Assembly (NCBI RefSeq): GCF_002884445.1
Contig: NZ_KZ614144.1
Location: forward strand, 3,268,094 to 3,332,093
Length of the DNA: 64,000 nucleotides
Direction of reading: 5' to 3'
Source: Paenibacillus castaneae
GTDB taxonomy: Bacteria > Bacillota > Bacilli > Paenibacillales > Paenibacillaceae
Shown here: piece by piece, positions 25,259-33,962 of the stretch
Layout of the letters: the number at the start of each line of letters is the position of its first letter
How positions within the stretch are numbered: position 1 is the stretch's first letter
Translations under genes and position numbers: made by a program
The notes under the pieces: model-generated
Database searches by the model: none
Seen by the model: only the letters and a program-made list of their open reading frames with translations
What the model was told of the DNA's origin: nothing

Positions 25259-25939
25259 AATTTTGCCAAAATACCAACTAATGTACGTGTCTGGGGCACA
25301 AATCACTGCTTCCCATTTCTTTTTATTGATGATTTCTTCAATGTTCTTTTCTCTAGAGAGGAATAAGGTAATAAATGAGTCGTAAACACTTAAAAATGCA
25401 TAATCCATTCCTTCATCCGTTATTACTAACTCGACAGGTGATAACTCACACATTTCCAGGTCTGTGACATTTTTTATTTTCAATTCACCAGACTGATCTA
25501 AAATCGGTTCAGAATACATTAAAGACTCAGCTCCATTAGAACTTAGAACGTCGAGGATATCGGGTATAAAAAATTCCGATATTCTGTCTTCAAAAGGATA
25601 GTAAAGATCTTTGGATAGATTGTTATTTAATAAAACTGCTAAATCTGGGCGAGCAAACTCTGTTTTAAATGCTGAGATAGATGTCTTTAGAGCAACAGCA
25701 ATCTCTTCATAAGATTGTATCCCTGTATCATGCATGACTTCTTTCCAAGGCTTAGGTCTGCCAAGTTGTAATGACTCTTTTAATTCTGGATAAACATGCT
25801 CATATTCACTCTTTCGCTTCATGTCTGTCCAGCCTATTGGCATTTGAATGAACGGATTGAGTAATATCGCCGCGTTTGTAAACGGATGAGGTAGCTGCTC
25901 TAAGATAGGCGTTTCGTAATTAAACCATATGTAGTTCAT
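25253..25939 (-). CDS. DUF2711-like protein
   Basis: About 228 residues from MNYIWFNYETPILEQLPHPF; the start at 25939 follows AAGGAGG with six-base spacing. NAAILLNPFIQMPIGW and the later PVELVITDEGMDYAFLS resemble the DUF2711 family of Bacillota, known only from genomes. Soluble, no signal peptide. It is cargo whose stop codon is embedded in the B core at 25232 and whose start lies 60 bases from the A core at 25995. Family naming is from memory and moderate. Confidence 0.65.
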   Translation of the reverse strand: MNYIWFNYETPILEQLPHPFTNAAILLNPFIQMPIGWTDMKRKSEYEHVYPELKESLQLGRPKPWKEVMHDTGIQSYEEIAVALKTSISAFKTEFARPDLAVLLNNNLSKDLYYPFEDRISEFFIPDILDVLSSNGAESLMYSEPILDQSGELKIKNVTDLEMCELSPVELVITDEGMDYAFLSVYDSFITLFLSREKNIEEIINKKKWEAVICAPDTYISWYFGKID

Positions 25940-25992
25940 GTAATCCTCCTTCAAATCAATAAACTACCGTAATCACTAATCACACTATATCA

Positions 25993-26020
25993 TTGAACTA
26001 ATCTGCCCGTTAGTTTAACA
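25993..26020. repeat. A-type core
   Basis: TTGAACTAATCTGCCCGTTAG followed by TTTAAC. On the minus strand the edge reads GTTAAAC, fitting the attC 3' box GTTRRRY. The hairpin and B core expected to its right are not recognisable. Confidence 0.75.
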
Positions 26021-26056
26021 AGTAGCTTACATAATTAGCAGATAACTGAGAGCTCA

Positions 26057-26533
26057 TTAATTCTTTGATTTCTCAATCGCTATTTTAACAGCATTCGCCA
26101 GATCACCAAGGTTAATTTTTTTTCCTACCACAATCGAATCATCTTCTTGATGCTCGTAACCATTGTATGGAACTTTATTGGTCGGTGTAATTACATAACC
26201 ACTCTCATCATTCCACATGCAACTAATCAATTTCTTGTTTCGAACAGCATTAGTCCATCCTTTTATTTTGAAATGTAGCTCGATTGGTGTGATATTTATT
26301 AATTCATCTGGATTCTTGGTGAAACATTGATCAAATGTTAATAAAAGCTTCTCCTCTATACCTTAATCTGTATAAGGTGATTTTAGTTCATTAACAATGT
26401 TAATTTCCGCAATTCCAAATTTTTTGGAGGAACCTGTTGGAATCATAAACAAGTCTTTATGTTTGCTTACATAGATATTGACATTCTTATATCTGTGTTT
26501 TTTTAAAAGGTTAAAAAATTTCATTTTATTCAT
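26057..26533 (-). pseudogene. Hypothetical protein with in-frame TAA
   Basis: ATG at 26533 (MNKMKFFNLLKKHRYKNVNI) opens a frame that meets TAA at 26363-26365 (reading SPYTD-stop-GIEEKL). It then stays in frame to 26057 with sensible sequence (LINITPIELHFKIKGWTNAV, KINLGDLANAVKIAIEKSKN). A 158-codon gene with a single nonsense mutation is the simplest view. It resembles small immunity-type proteins, but I cannot name the family. Confidence 0.6.
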
Positions 26534-26608
26534 TATCCTTTCGCTAGTGCATCTTACAGCTAATATTTCGAGACTTACTGTTGGAACCCTTTTGATATCA
26601 CCAAGCTA

Positions 26609-26757
26609 TCCTGCCCGTTAGCCATCCATGCCGCTCACGCGACACCACGGATTATGGAAGCAATTGCGTTCTTCCATAGGAGTTTAATAAAATGAGCAGG
26701 TCACCGCAGCGCCTGCCCATCCATTATTATTCAACTATCGTACCCTTTAGTTTAAAA
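26609..26757. repeat. A-hairpin-B unit with double hairpin
   Basis: A core AGCTATCCTGCCCGTTAGCC at 26612-26631. It is followed by the CCGCTCAC ... TTCCATAGGAG segment shared with 18060-18115, then a second hairpin (GAGCAGG ... CCTGCCC) and a B core CAACTATCGTACCCTTTAG at 26731-26749. The stop codon of the next gene overlaps the B core. Confidence 0.8.
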
Positions 26758-27265
26758 GTCGCAATCTTAAAATCATTAAGTCTTCATCGAAATACTGTTC
26801 ATCAAACTTTAATGCATGTGGTTCTATACCGTAAACTTCAAACCCCAGTGAGACATATAAGCGTTTTGCTGATTTGTTATTAGACACAACCGTCAAATGA
26901 ATCTGTTCCAACCCTTCACATTCTTTTGTTGCTCTTTCAATCAAGGCTAATAGAAGGGCTTTACCTACCCCCCGTCCTCGAAATAGAGGCTCTACGTACA
27001 TACCGTAAATGTTTCCTTTATGTGCCGTCTTAAGCCTGTTTTCACGTGAAAAATTGACAATGCCAACTAATGTGTTACTGTCGTCAAAACATCCCAATGT
27101 AAATTGATCTTTTGTATGGTGTATCCTTTCTATAATGTGCCCCAGTGGTTTAGTTTCTTCTTGCTCATACGTTGATCCAAATGCATCGGGGTCATTTTTC
27201 AATGCACGCAACCTTACTTCTCTATACATTTGGGCATCAGAGTCATTCAACAGACGAATGTTCAT
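26747..27265 (-). CDS. GNAT-family N-acetyltransferase
   Basis: 172 residues. Motif A is EPLFRGRGVGKALLLALIERA with the acetyl-CoA loop RGRGVG, and motif B is LTVVSNNKSAKRLYVSLGFEVYG. MNIRLLNDSDAQMYREVRLRAL is the usual beginning of RimI/YncA-like enzymes. The TAA stop lies in AACTAAAGGG, the minus-strand form of the B core, so gene and repeat are fused. The acceptor substrate is unknown. Confidence 0.88.
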   Translation of the reverse strand: MNIRLLNDSDAQMYREVRLRALKNDPDAFGSTYEQEETKPLGHIIERIHHTKDQFTLGCFDDSNTLVGIVNFSRENRLKTAHKGNIYGMYVEPLFRGRGVGKALLLALIERATKECEGLEQIHLTVVSNNKSAKRLYVSLGFEVYGIEPHALKFDEQYFDEDLMILRLRLLN

Positions 27266-27312
27266 TAGTCACTTCCGATCATTTATCAAATTGTTCTAAA
27301 TAACACTTGCGG

Positions 27313-27353
27313 ATTGAAGTAAACTGCCCGTTAGTTGAGCAAGGCAGTCAATC
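27313..27353. repeat. A core and left hairpin arm, interrupted by IS3
   Basis: A core GAAGTAAACTGCCCGTTAG at 27315-27333, then GCAAGGCAGTCAATCA. The element starts at 27354. The right hairpin arm GTCGGCTGCCTTTG resumes at 28595. Confidence 0.85.
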
Positions 27354-27386
27354 ATGAAGTGACCCCTTAAAGTTAGACAAATATTT

Positions 27387-28235
27387 TTATGCAACCTGTT
27401 GGGCATGAGCTCGGTACTGTACCGGGCTCATGCCTTTTAACTTTGACTTGATGCGTTTGTGATTGTAGTAATCAATATATCGAGCTAGTTCTTGCTTAAA
27501 GTGATCTACACTTTCAAACTCATTAAGATAAAGAAACTCCGACTTCATAATGCCAAAGAAGTTTTCCATTACTGCGTTATCGTAACAATTTCCTTTGCGT
27601 GACATGCTTTGGGTAATTCTTTGTTTTTTCAAAGCATGTTGATACTGATTCATCTGATAGTGCCAGCCTTGATCCGAATGCAGGAGGAGTTCATCCTCGT
27701 CAGACAAGCGTTTAAAGGCCTTTGTTAGCATCTCGGAGACTAAGAAATAGGTAGGACGCGTCCCTATTGTGTAGGTGATAATCTCGCCGTTAAACAAGTC
27801 CAGAACAGGTGATAAATACAGCTTTTCACCAAATAACTTAAATTCCGTAATATCGGTAACCCACTTCTCATTTGGCCTATCTGATTGAAAATTATGATCC
27901 AGTACGTTAGGCGCAATTTTACCTACTGTTCCTTTATGGGAACGATATTTCTTCATGCGTACCACACATTTCAGACCTAATTCTTTCATGATACGCTGCA
28001 CTTTTTTATGATTAACTCGGTTGCCCCGATTAATTAGTTCATCACGGATACGACGATAGCCATAACGTCCCTGATGTTCCTCGTATATGGATTGAATAAG
28101 GAGTTTCAGTTCTGCGTCTGGGTCGGGCTTACCAAACTGTTTCACCCCGTAATAAAAGGTGCTACGTGGGACTTCAGCGAGCTTTAGTAATTCAATCACC
28201 GGGAATTCGAGCCTTAATTCATAGACTACTTGCAC
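27387..28235 (-). CDS. IS150-group transposase OrfB
   Basis: 282 residues with the DDE domain (WVTDITEF, LDLFNGE, NAVMENFFG) and an HTH_21 region (EEHQGRYGYRRIRDELI). Immediately upstream the frame is broken: the sequence KKLNALVQNKEKSPNK...KCK ends at a stop one base out of register with QVVYELRLEF. Normal programmed frameshifting at CTAAAAAAAG (28283-28292) therefore could not yield a full OrfAB. Confidence 0.88.
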   Translation of the reverse strand: MQVVYELRLEFPVIELLKLAEVPRSTFYYGVKQFGKPDPDAELKLLIQSIYEEHQGRYGYRRIRDELINRGNRVNHKKVQRIMKELGLKCVVRMKKYRSHKGTVGKIAPNVLDHNFQSDRPNEKWVTDITEFKLFGEKLYLSPVLDLFNGEIITYTIGTRPTYFLVSEMLTKAFKRLSDEDELLLHSDQGWHYQMNQYQHALKKQRITQSMSRKGNCYDNAVMENFFGIMKSEFLYLNEFESVDHFKQELARYIDYYNHKRIKSKLKGMSPVQYRAHAQQVA

Positions 28236-28549
28236 TTTGTCTTGTTTGGTGATTTTTCCTTGTTTTGAACTAAGGCATTCAACTTTTTTTAGTAGGCGTT
28301 CTCCATACGCAAACGTTCTAATTCAGCTTGTAGAGCTTCAACTGAGCCCTCGGTAGGTTCTTGCTTCTTCGTCATTTTTTTGCGCTTATCTGTCATGAGT
28401 GAACGCCCCTTTTTCTTTGATTTTAGGGCGTTCATTCCATGTTCATTGAATTGACTGCGCCATTTTCTAATGATCCCAGGAGAGGAGATACCTGTGGATG
28501 GCCTTCAATTTCTCATCTAAACTGAATTTAGGCAAAAAAACTGCACCTC
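28236..28549 (-). pseudogene. IS150-group OrfA, deleted
   Basis: The frame begins like OrfA (PKFSLDEKLKAIHRYL) but part of the HTH is missing. Another frame resumes as SPGIIRKWRSQFNEHGMNAL and ends LEALQ-type ELERLRMENAY before the slippery A-run. The deletion removes the helix-turn-helix core. Confidence 0.7.
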
Positions 28550-28586
28550 CATTGTTAGTCGTGTCTAACAAATGGGGTGCAGTTCA

Positions 28587-28625
28587 TCACTTTTGTCGGC
28601 TGCCTTTGTTGTTGCTTTATGAACT
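28587..28625. repeat. Right hairpin arm and first bases of the B core
   Basis: CTTTTGTCGGCTGCCTTTG completes the hairpin opened at 27340. GAACT at 28621-28625 is the beginning of the B core, cut there by a second insertion (IS110 type). The rest of the B core is at about 30399-30416. Confidence 0.75.
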
Positions 28626-28639
28626 CCCTCAGTACGATT

Positions 28640-29008
28640 CAATTTTCTCACAAATACTCGCTTATTCGCAGGATTTCACCCTTGCCGGAAATGCGGAAAG
28701 ATAGTAGAGAAAGGTAGTTGAAGACCAGGTCAACATAAAGGCGTGAGGAAATAGAGGGGGAGGTTGCAAGCCCCATATCCTTCCATATACTGCACGCATT
28801 CTCCACGCTGCCCCTGGAGGTTATCACTCCCATGTCTCAACGGGTCTTTGCCCTCTCATTCCTTCGTTACGCCTGTCCAAGGGGTGGAGGCCGGTCTTGC
28901 TAACGTTACGGGTCGGTGCCCTTTGGTTCAATGCATCCGGTACTCCGTGCTTTCTTTGAAATCCTACGAATAAGCCAAAATTCGTACGACGAAACGGTTA
29001 AATTAAGC
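28640..29008 (-). ncRNA. Candidate bridge-RNA region in the IS110 right end
   Basis: About 370 non-coding bases follow the recombinase stop. A relic of a related element (8831-9110) keeps the last part of it, including GGGTGAAATCCTGCGAAT. The plus-strand word TTCCTTCGTTACGC (28860-28873) is close to the occupied target TTCCTCGTTAGC (30403-30414), as a guide loop would be. Fold and transcript ends are not known, so this is a proposal. Confidence 0.4.
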
Positions 29009-30283
29009 TTAAGCTGCTAGTTGAATTGGCATCGTTTTATGAGGATGGTATGCCTCGTTGCTACGAGCCATTCCAACGAGTATTCGTGCCAATTTACCGC
29101 ATAGTTTCATCAGAGACCTCATTTTCTTCATCTTTTTAACCTGTACATTGTACGCATGCATGGCTTTGAACTCTGGGTTGTTCCCAACCAAACTTATGGT
29201 CATCATGAAAATGAAGCGACGAAGGCGCGATCGTCCGCGTTTACTAATCTTCATCTGACCCGTCCATTTACCTGAGCTTGCTTCTGCAAGGTTGAGACCA
29301 GCATGGCGAAGCAGTGCATTACCGTGAGTGAAGCCACTTAAATCCCCAGCCTCACCGAGAATACCTGCGAGTGAAATGGCGCTAATCCCTTTGACCGCAA
29401 GCATAGATTTAGCAAAAGGAATACGGTCTAAGACTGCCGTAATCTCTGCCTCTACGACTTGCAGCTGTTGGCAAGCCAGGTCGTATTCAGCCAGAAGTTG
29501 CGTTAAGTGGAGCTTGTACGCATGCGTTGCCTGCTTAGAGCCAACAGAATGACGAGCAAGCGCAATAAGGGTCTGAGCTTTCTTGTTCCCGGGTTGACGT
29601 TGCATAATGGATTTCCAGCCACTCACCACGTCCTGAGGCGCTAGCCTTCTCAGTTCTTCAGGCGTTGGGAAAAGACGTAGTGTTGCCAATGCCCCCCTGC
29701 ACAACAGGTTCTTAAATACTTGTCGCAGCTCAGGGAACACTACGTCAACCCAGCGATGGATTTGGTTTTTAGCGCTTACGAGTCTCGTCACAACAGAGTC
29801 GCGGTTTGAGAGATAAACACGCAGCTCTTCAAAAGCCTCAGGCGTGCTACGAATAAAAGAGTAATAACCGTTTTTGACCATGTCTGCGATGACGAGAGCA
29901 TCCTTTTTGTCGCTCTTCGATGGTGTATTGTCACGGTTTTCTTTATTCTTTTTCACGAGATGAGGATTAACAAGAACAACTTCGAATTGTTTCTCGAATA
30001 GCCATCTAGAGATGCTTAGCCAGTAATGCCCCGTCGGTTCCATGCCGATAATTGCGAAGTTAAGGTTATGGGCTTCTTGCAACGATTGAATCCAGCGAAG
30101 AAGGGCCTGAAATCCTTCTTCATCATTAGAGAAAGATAGCGGATTGCCAATTGCGATCCCGCGGAAGTTTACTGCACGAGCGACATGCGTTAGTTGTGCA
30201 ATGTCGATTCCGACGACGAGATGCTGAGGGGTAATTTTTTCAATGAGTTGATTTTGTTTGTCTTGGGCTTTAAACTTCATATT
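29009..30283 (-). CDS. IS110-family recombinase
   Basis: 424 residues from MKFKAQDKQNQLIEKI; GGAGG lies eight bases upstream, so the longer 452-residue frame is not used. The RuvC-like domain has VVGIDIAQ (Asp), IIGMEPTGHYW (Glu) and KSDKKDALVIADMV (Asp pair). The Transposase_20 domain has LAVKGISAISLAGILGEAG, RHAGLNLAEASSGKW and SKRGRSRLRRF. Intact and possibly active. It is only distantly related to the recombinase at 4394. Confidence 0.92.
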   Translation of the reverse strand, partial: NMKFKAQDKQNQLIEKITPQHLVVGIDIAQLTHVARAVNFRGIAIGNPLSFSNDEEGFQALLRWIQSLQEAHNLNFAIIGMEPTGHYWLSISRWLFEKQFEVVLVNPHLVKKNKENRDNTPSKSDKKDALVIADMVKNGYYSFIRSTPEAFEELRVYLSNRDSVVTRLVSAKNQIHRWVDVVFPELRQVFKNLLCRGALATLRLFPTPEELRRLAPQDVVSGWKSIMQRQPGNKKAQTLIALARHSVGSKQATHAYKLHLTQLLAEYDLACQQLQVVEAEITAVLDRIPFAKSMLAVKGISAISLAGILGEAGDLSGFTHGNALLRHAGLNLAEASSGKWTGQMKISKRGRSRLRRFIFMMTISLVGNNPEFKAMHAYNVQVKKMKKMRSLMKLCGKLARILVGMARSNEAYHPHKTMPIQLAA

Positions 30284-30398
30284 AGAGCGTCCTCCTGGAT
30301 GATGGGATTTTAAGGGCTTTGACCCGTTGCGTACTCCCATCGTACCGAGGCGCTCTTCTTTTTGCAAAGCTGCTAATTAACGCTCTACAGGAATGCTA

Positions 30399-30420
30399 AC
30401 GTTCCTCGTTAGCTTAATAA
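30399..30420. repeat. Right part of the B core interrupted by IS110
   Basis: AACGTTCCTCGTTAGCTTAA is the B core remainder. A pseudogene of the LysE family follows at once. Confidence 0.75.
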
Positions 30421-30493
30421 AAAACGGGATCGCCCTAGCCATCCCATTCTTAAATTCCTTAATTAAACTACGAAATAAAATAATATATTTGAT

Positions 30494-30877
30494 TTATTTT
30501 TGTGTTTGAAGGGCTACTCTTAAACCCAGTCCAATTTAGACTAAGCCGATAACTTTTCCCATCCATTTTGAGTCTTTGCTTTTTTTGCTAAATAATTTTT
30601 TACCGATAGCATTCGATAGAAGCACTAGTACAAAGGTGTACAAAATACCAATCAGTGCAAATGTTGAACCGAGTGTTAAAAGTTGGATGGATACTGGATA
30701 GCCATTATGTTGTACAAATTGCGGTAAGAAGGCTAAGAAAAATAGTGCGGTTTTAGGGTTTAATACTTCAATTAGCACAGCTTGACGAAAGGAAAGTTTA
30801 ATATCTACTTCTTTTTGTTCAATCGGTTTTTCACTGTTCTTAGATTTTCCAACTAAGTTAGCTGAGTAGGCCGCCAG
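30494..30877 (-). pseudogene. LysE-family exporter, truncated and with nonsense codon
   Basis: The frame AYSANLVGKSKNSEKPIEQK ... VLIEVLNPKTALFFLAFLPQ is the second half of a LysE/RhtB amino-acid exporter (normally about 205 residues). The first half is cut off at 30877 by a repeat. Near the end, VIGLV is followed by TAA and then the expected IGLGLRVALQTQK in the same frame. Two independent lesions show it is dead. Confidence 0.85.
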
Positions 30878-30928
30878 AGATAAGGGCAGCCTGTTGTCTT
30901 TGTGCTATCGTGTCCCGTTTGCGTAACA
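30878..30928. repeat. Hairpin arm and B-type core
   Basis: GGGCAGCCTG is a remaining hairpin arm. The B core GTGCTATCGTGTCCCGTTTG stands at 30903-30922. The left hairpin arm and A core have been lost together with the 5' half of the LysE gene. Confidence 0.75.
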
Positions 30929-30939
30929 CCTTGTAACCA

Positions 30940-31566
30940 TTATTTTAATGGATATTTGAGTTCTAAATCTAATTCCTTTAATCCATCATAATAGCAATAA
31001 TTATGGTCTGCTCCAGCAATACATAAAATTCGTTTACCTTGGTGTTCTTTTATTGTATTTTTGATTCTTTGTACCATAATTTGATTTCTACAGATCCATC
31101 TGAAGATTTGCGACTCGGGATTGATATCGTATAGCCATTTATACTTCTGTCTTGCAATTTCGTCATATTGTTTCGAATTAAAAGGTACAAGAGTAACATT
31201 CCATACTGCTTTTTGTTTCTCGAACCATTGTGTTAACTCGCTCTGAAGTTTTTCCTTTTGTGTGCCTTTGAATTTTATAAATGGATCGAAATCATTCCAA
31301 ACATCTAACTCGAACCAATCGACAGGTGAAAATACCACATTATTTTGTTCGCAATAAGGGATTATCCAGTCATAATATATATCTTCTGCCTCTCCCCAAA
31401 ACCCTCGTTTGGATTTGTCAGATAAAAATGTATTCCATGTGTTTGGATGCACTTCTCCACAAATGACATCTGGCTGAAATTCTGTTATAAGATTTGCGTA
31501 ATGATCTAAGTTGCAATTATGTCCCTCTATTCCAAACATTGAACCTAATATACCAACTATAGTCAT
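30940..31566 (-). CDS. Hypothetical protein, 208 aa
   Basis: Starts MTIVGILGSMFGIEGHN at 31566 behind GAGGAG. Soluble, with several conserved-looking acidic and aromatic patches (ICGEVHPNTW, SPVDWFELDVWNDFDPF) and a C-terminal RILCIAGADHNYCYYDGL. The E-H pair near the start and the GADH near the end recall TraB/Tiki-type or ChaN-like metal proteins, but the match is too weak to name. Cargo: the stop is 12 bases from the B core, and the A core at 31662 lies 95 bases upstream of the start. Confidence 0.7.
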   Translation of the reverse strand: MTIVGILGSMFGIEGHNCNLDHYANLITEFQPDVICGEVHPNTWNTFLSDKSKRGFWGEAEDIYYDWIIPYCEQNNVVFSPVDWFELDVWNDFDPFIKFKGTQKEKLQSELTQWFEKQKAVWNVTLVPFNSKQYDEIARQKYKWLYDINPESQIFRWICRNQIMVQRIKNTIKEHQGKRILCIAGADHNYCYYDGLKELDLELKYPLK

Positions 31567-31660
31567 TCTGGTACTCCTCAATCCCTTTTTTTCGTTTTAA
31601 TTATATGTTCAAGAAATAATAGTCTAAATCCTTCATTTACTAATCTTAAATCGGATACTG

Positions 31661-31720
31661 ATTAAACTATCCTGCCCGTTAGCTCAACGAGGATGCCGTT
31701 CTATGCTGGCAGCCTCGTCG
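31661..31720. repeat. A core with hairpin, B core decayed
   Basis: A core AAACTATCCTGCCCGTTAGC at 31664-31683. On the minus strand its edge reads GTTGAGC (matching GTTRRRY). Hairpin GAGGATGCCG ... TGGCAGCCTC at 31690-31716. Only CAAACGTATCGG remains where a B core should be. Confidence 0.8.
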
Positions 31721-31734
31721 TTACCCTTCAAACG

Positions 31735-32130
31735 TATCGGAGAATCCACTCTTTTATTTGAGATGCAACTAAGGTTACATCAGTATCCGTTGTATCAATA
31801 GTAGACATAGGTTGATTAAAGTCTCTATCGGCAATATCAAGCAATGCCCTTGCAAAGTTTTTGTGGTCCTGAATCATTTCCTCAGACCAATTTCATTCGC
31901 GTAAGCGTTGCTCACGAGTTTCTTCATTACAGTGTAGGCTTAGGTAATAAACATGCTTAAATAAGGAAAATCCACACATTTTTCAATATCCCAAGTCACG
32001 TCCGATAAACTCAACAATATTATCAGAGTCAAAAACATCGAATTTTAGCATTATTTCGCGTGATTCTTGAACGACAAATGTTTCCCGATCCATTTGCGCC
32101 TGTTACGATAAATACAGGGAATTTATTTTA
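31735..32130 (-). pseudogene. P-loop kinase, multiply frameshifted
   Basis: Minus-strand pieces in different frames: VFIVTGANGSGK (Walker A), VYYLSLHCNEETREQRLRE, a TGA, then NWSEEMIQDHKNFARALLDI and IDTTDTDVTLVASQIKEWIL. They are in the order of a small AAA-type nucleoside or shikimate-kinase-like enzyme. At least two frameshifts and one nonsense codon. The stretch 32130-32380 holds nothing recognisable. Confidence 0.6.
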
Positions 32131-32382
32131 CATTAGTTATACCCACTCATCTACTTATATTTTTACAATTATAGCATCTCACAAACGATATAGAAGGTAA
32201 TAAACATTTATAACTAAACTCCCTCTATGGATAATCACTATTCTCTTAAATACTTACATTTTCTTAGAATATTGTCCTAGTTTGCTCTTTGCAGATAACA
32301 TTTCAGCGGAACGAAGTTGTCAATGAAGAAATTTATGGGACTGAACCAGACGCAAAAAAGTCTCTACATAAACCACTCTGCC

Positions 32383-32899
32383 TCACAAACTCAGAATTTT
32401 ACTACTTATCTCATCGGACAAATAATCATATCCTAGTTCGCCGAAATGAAGTCCCTCGTTTCTTTGACCTCTTATTATTTCGGTCAAAATATGAAGATCA
32501 ATCATATTTGAGAATAAATCTATAAAATGACTGCCTGTTGATACACTCACTTCTCTAACGACCTCTGATTATTGCTTAAGTACGAAGTTAGTTCGAGCAC
32601 GTTGTAACCTCTCGTCAACTGGCGCAGGGCTAATGAGTATCACCCTCATAGGAGAAAGGGTTGTCACACTATCGGTGAGACTCCTTTTATAATCATGTAG
32701 TTGAACCATTTTGTGAAATGCAGCATCATTGGATTATGAATTAAGATTTCTTTCTCAATTCTCACAACTTGCCAGCTACGCCAGCGTTGATGACCTCCCA
32801 TTCTTCGCTAAGTTTAGCTTTAAGTTTTATTGTTAATAAGGGGTGCTCATGACCTTCTGTCCTTCCAGTTATGCTGTCCCCAAAACAGACCAATCTCAT
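32383..32899 (-). pseudogene. SGNH/GDSL hydrolase, broken
   Basis: The start MRLVCFGDSITGRTEGHEHP carries the catalytic GDSI block. Other frames further down give RVILISPAPVDERLQRARTN and NEGLHFGELGYDYLSDEISS, the latter containing the catalytic Asp/His region (GLHF). Several frameshifts and an in-frame TAA (FVLKQ-stop-SEVVREV) separate them, and the middle of the protein is missing. An esterase/lipase originally, now dead. Confidence 0.8.
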
Positions 32900-32963
32900 T
32901 AATTCGGTTTCCTTTCTAAAATAAAAGATTAAGTAAAACATTTGACAATTATTATCCGAATCC

Positions 32964-33060
32964 TTCACTATTCTGCCAGTTAGCTAATGAAATGAGCAGA
33001 CTACAGTAGCGCTTGCTCATCAATGTGTATCTTTCAACTCAAGTTCCCCATTAACTTAAC
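32964..33060. repeat. Complete A-hairpin-B unit
   Basis: A core CACTATTCTGCCAGTTAGC at 32966-32984. Hairpin ATGAGCAG ... TTGCTCAT at 32990-33020. B core CAACTCAAGTTCCCCATTAAC at 33033-33053, a divergent copy. Confidence 0.75.
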
Positions 33061-33074
33061 ATTTTGGCCCAACC

Positions 33075-33216
33075 TCATTCGCTTGATTGCTTAGAAATAA
33101 CGCTCATACCATCGGCTTTATACCCTTCTTCTACTTCAGCCCGAAAGGTAATCTGTACTGTTTCAGTGCTATTATCTTTTGTAAGTACTTCTCCTTCTAT
33201 CTTGAATTCAGATTCG
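33075..33216 (-). pseudogene. C-terminal scrap of an unknown gene
   Basis: The frame EFKIEGEVLTKDNSTETVQI ... DGMSVISKQSSE ends at 33075 but runs upstream into an out-of-frame part of the acetyltransferase gene. It looks like a 45-residue remnant joined to the GNAT gene. Confidence 0.35.
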
Positions 33217-33681
33217 TTATGACACAATGGATAATTCCATAAATATTTCAGCAATATCATTATCATTGTATTTTGGTATCTCATAAAAGCCAAAACTTCG
33301 AAACACTGACATCGCTTTATAAGATTGTTTCTCAGTGTCCAATCTCAGCTTTATTAATCCAGCTTGTCTTGCATATTCTATTATTTGGCTCATCATGCTT
33401 TTACCGTAACCCTTATCTTGATATTCAGGTAAGACGAAGAACCTCTTAATTTCACCAATTCTGTTTTCAGAATCAATACCCTTTAAACCAATAGTCCCAA
33501 TAACGCTCTGTTCTTTCTTCAATAACCAGAATCCGCCTCCTGTCTCAAAATATAGCAGTTCAATACTTCTAATATCTGAATGCGGCCCTTCAGGATCAAA
33601 GACATATCCTCTGGAAACATACATAGTTTTCATGAAGTCTTCCAATTGATCCTGGTCCGATCTAATGTATCTCTGCAGCAA
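33217..33681 (-). CDS. GNAT-family N-acetyltransferase
   Basis: 154 residues. The acetyl-CoA loop is in KRFFVLPEYQDKGYGKSMMS, followed by LRLDTEKQSYKAMSVFRSFGF, the usual C-terminal helix and strand. GAGAGGGGAAT is upstream of the start. Cargo position between the B core at 33033 and the A core at 33796. The acceptor is unknown. Confidence 0.88.
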   Translation of the reverse strand: MLQRYIRSDQDQLEDFMKTMYVSRGYVFDPEGPHSDIRSIELLYFETGGGFWLLKKEQSVIGTIGLKGIDSENRIGEIKRFFVLPEYQDKGYGKSMMSQIIEYARQAGLIKLRLDTEKQSYKAMSVFRSFGFYEIPKYNDNDIAEIFMELSIVS

Positions 33682-33793
33682 TAAGCATTCCCCTCTCTCG
33701 TGGATAGAACTTCTTTACTCTCGTCTTCAAACCTCATCCTTAGAATACGTCGTTACATCTTTTACATCTTCCTTGCATGAATATTCGTCAAAT

Positions 33794-33890
33794 GATTAAA
33801 CACTCCTGCCCGTTAGCTCAACGAGGCTGCCGTCTCATGTCGGCAGCCTCGTCCTGGTGATTGTTAAGCTATAATCTCCATTAATTTAGC
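33794..33890. repeat. Complete A-hairpin-B unit
   Basis: A core AAACACTCCTGCCCGTTAGC at 33798-33817, with edge GTTGAGC on the minus strand. Hairpin GAGGCTGCCG ... CGGCAGCCTC at 33823-33850, the same as at 23263. B core AAGCTATAATCTCCATTAA at 33866-33884, divergent. Confidence 0.8.
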
Positions 33891-33962
33891 ACCTAATATT
33901 CTAATAAGGATAACGGTTTGGAGAAATACTCTTTATGGATTATAGAGGAGGTGAACTATAAA

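Larger units (their letters stand above)
27354..28586 (-). mobile_element. IS3-family (IS150 group) element in the hairpin loop of a repeat unit
   Basis: 25-base ends TGAAGTGACCCC...GTTAGACA and TGAACTGCACCCC...GTTAGACA are imperfect inverted repeats, and TCA is duplicated at both flanks (27351-27353 and 28587-28589). About 1.23 kb. Both reading frames are damaged, so the copy is probably dead. Confidence 0.85.
28626..30398 (-). mobile_element. Second IS110-family element, inserted in a B core
   Basis: About 1.77 kb. Flanks GAACT (28625) and CGTTCCTCGTTAGC (30401-30414) rebuild a normal B core. The recombinase gene lies on the minus strand with a short left end (about 115 bases) and a long non-coding right end (28626-29008). 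That layout is typical of the IS1111-like subgroup rather than of the element at 4146. Relics of related copies lie at 8579-9110 and 16775-17090. Exact ends are uncertain by a few bases. Confidence 0.75.

Noticed and set aside
24945-32130. TGA read as tryptophan
   Set aside because: Two broken genes have TGA where Trp is plausible, but other cargo genes are interrupted by TAA, and intact genes in the window use TGA as a normal stop.
32289-32525. Plus-strand 78-codon frame
   Set aside because: It is antisense to the tail of the GDSL hydrolase relic, with no ribosome site and no known product.
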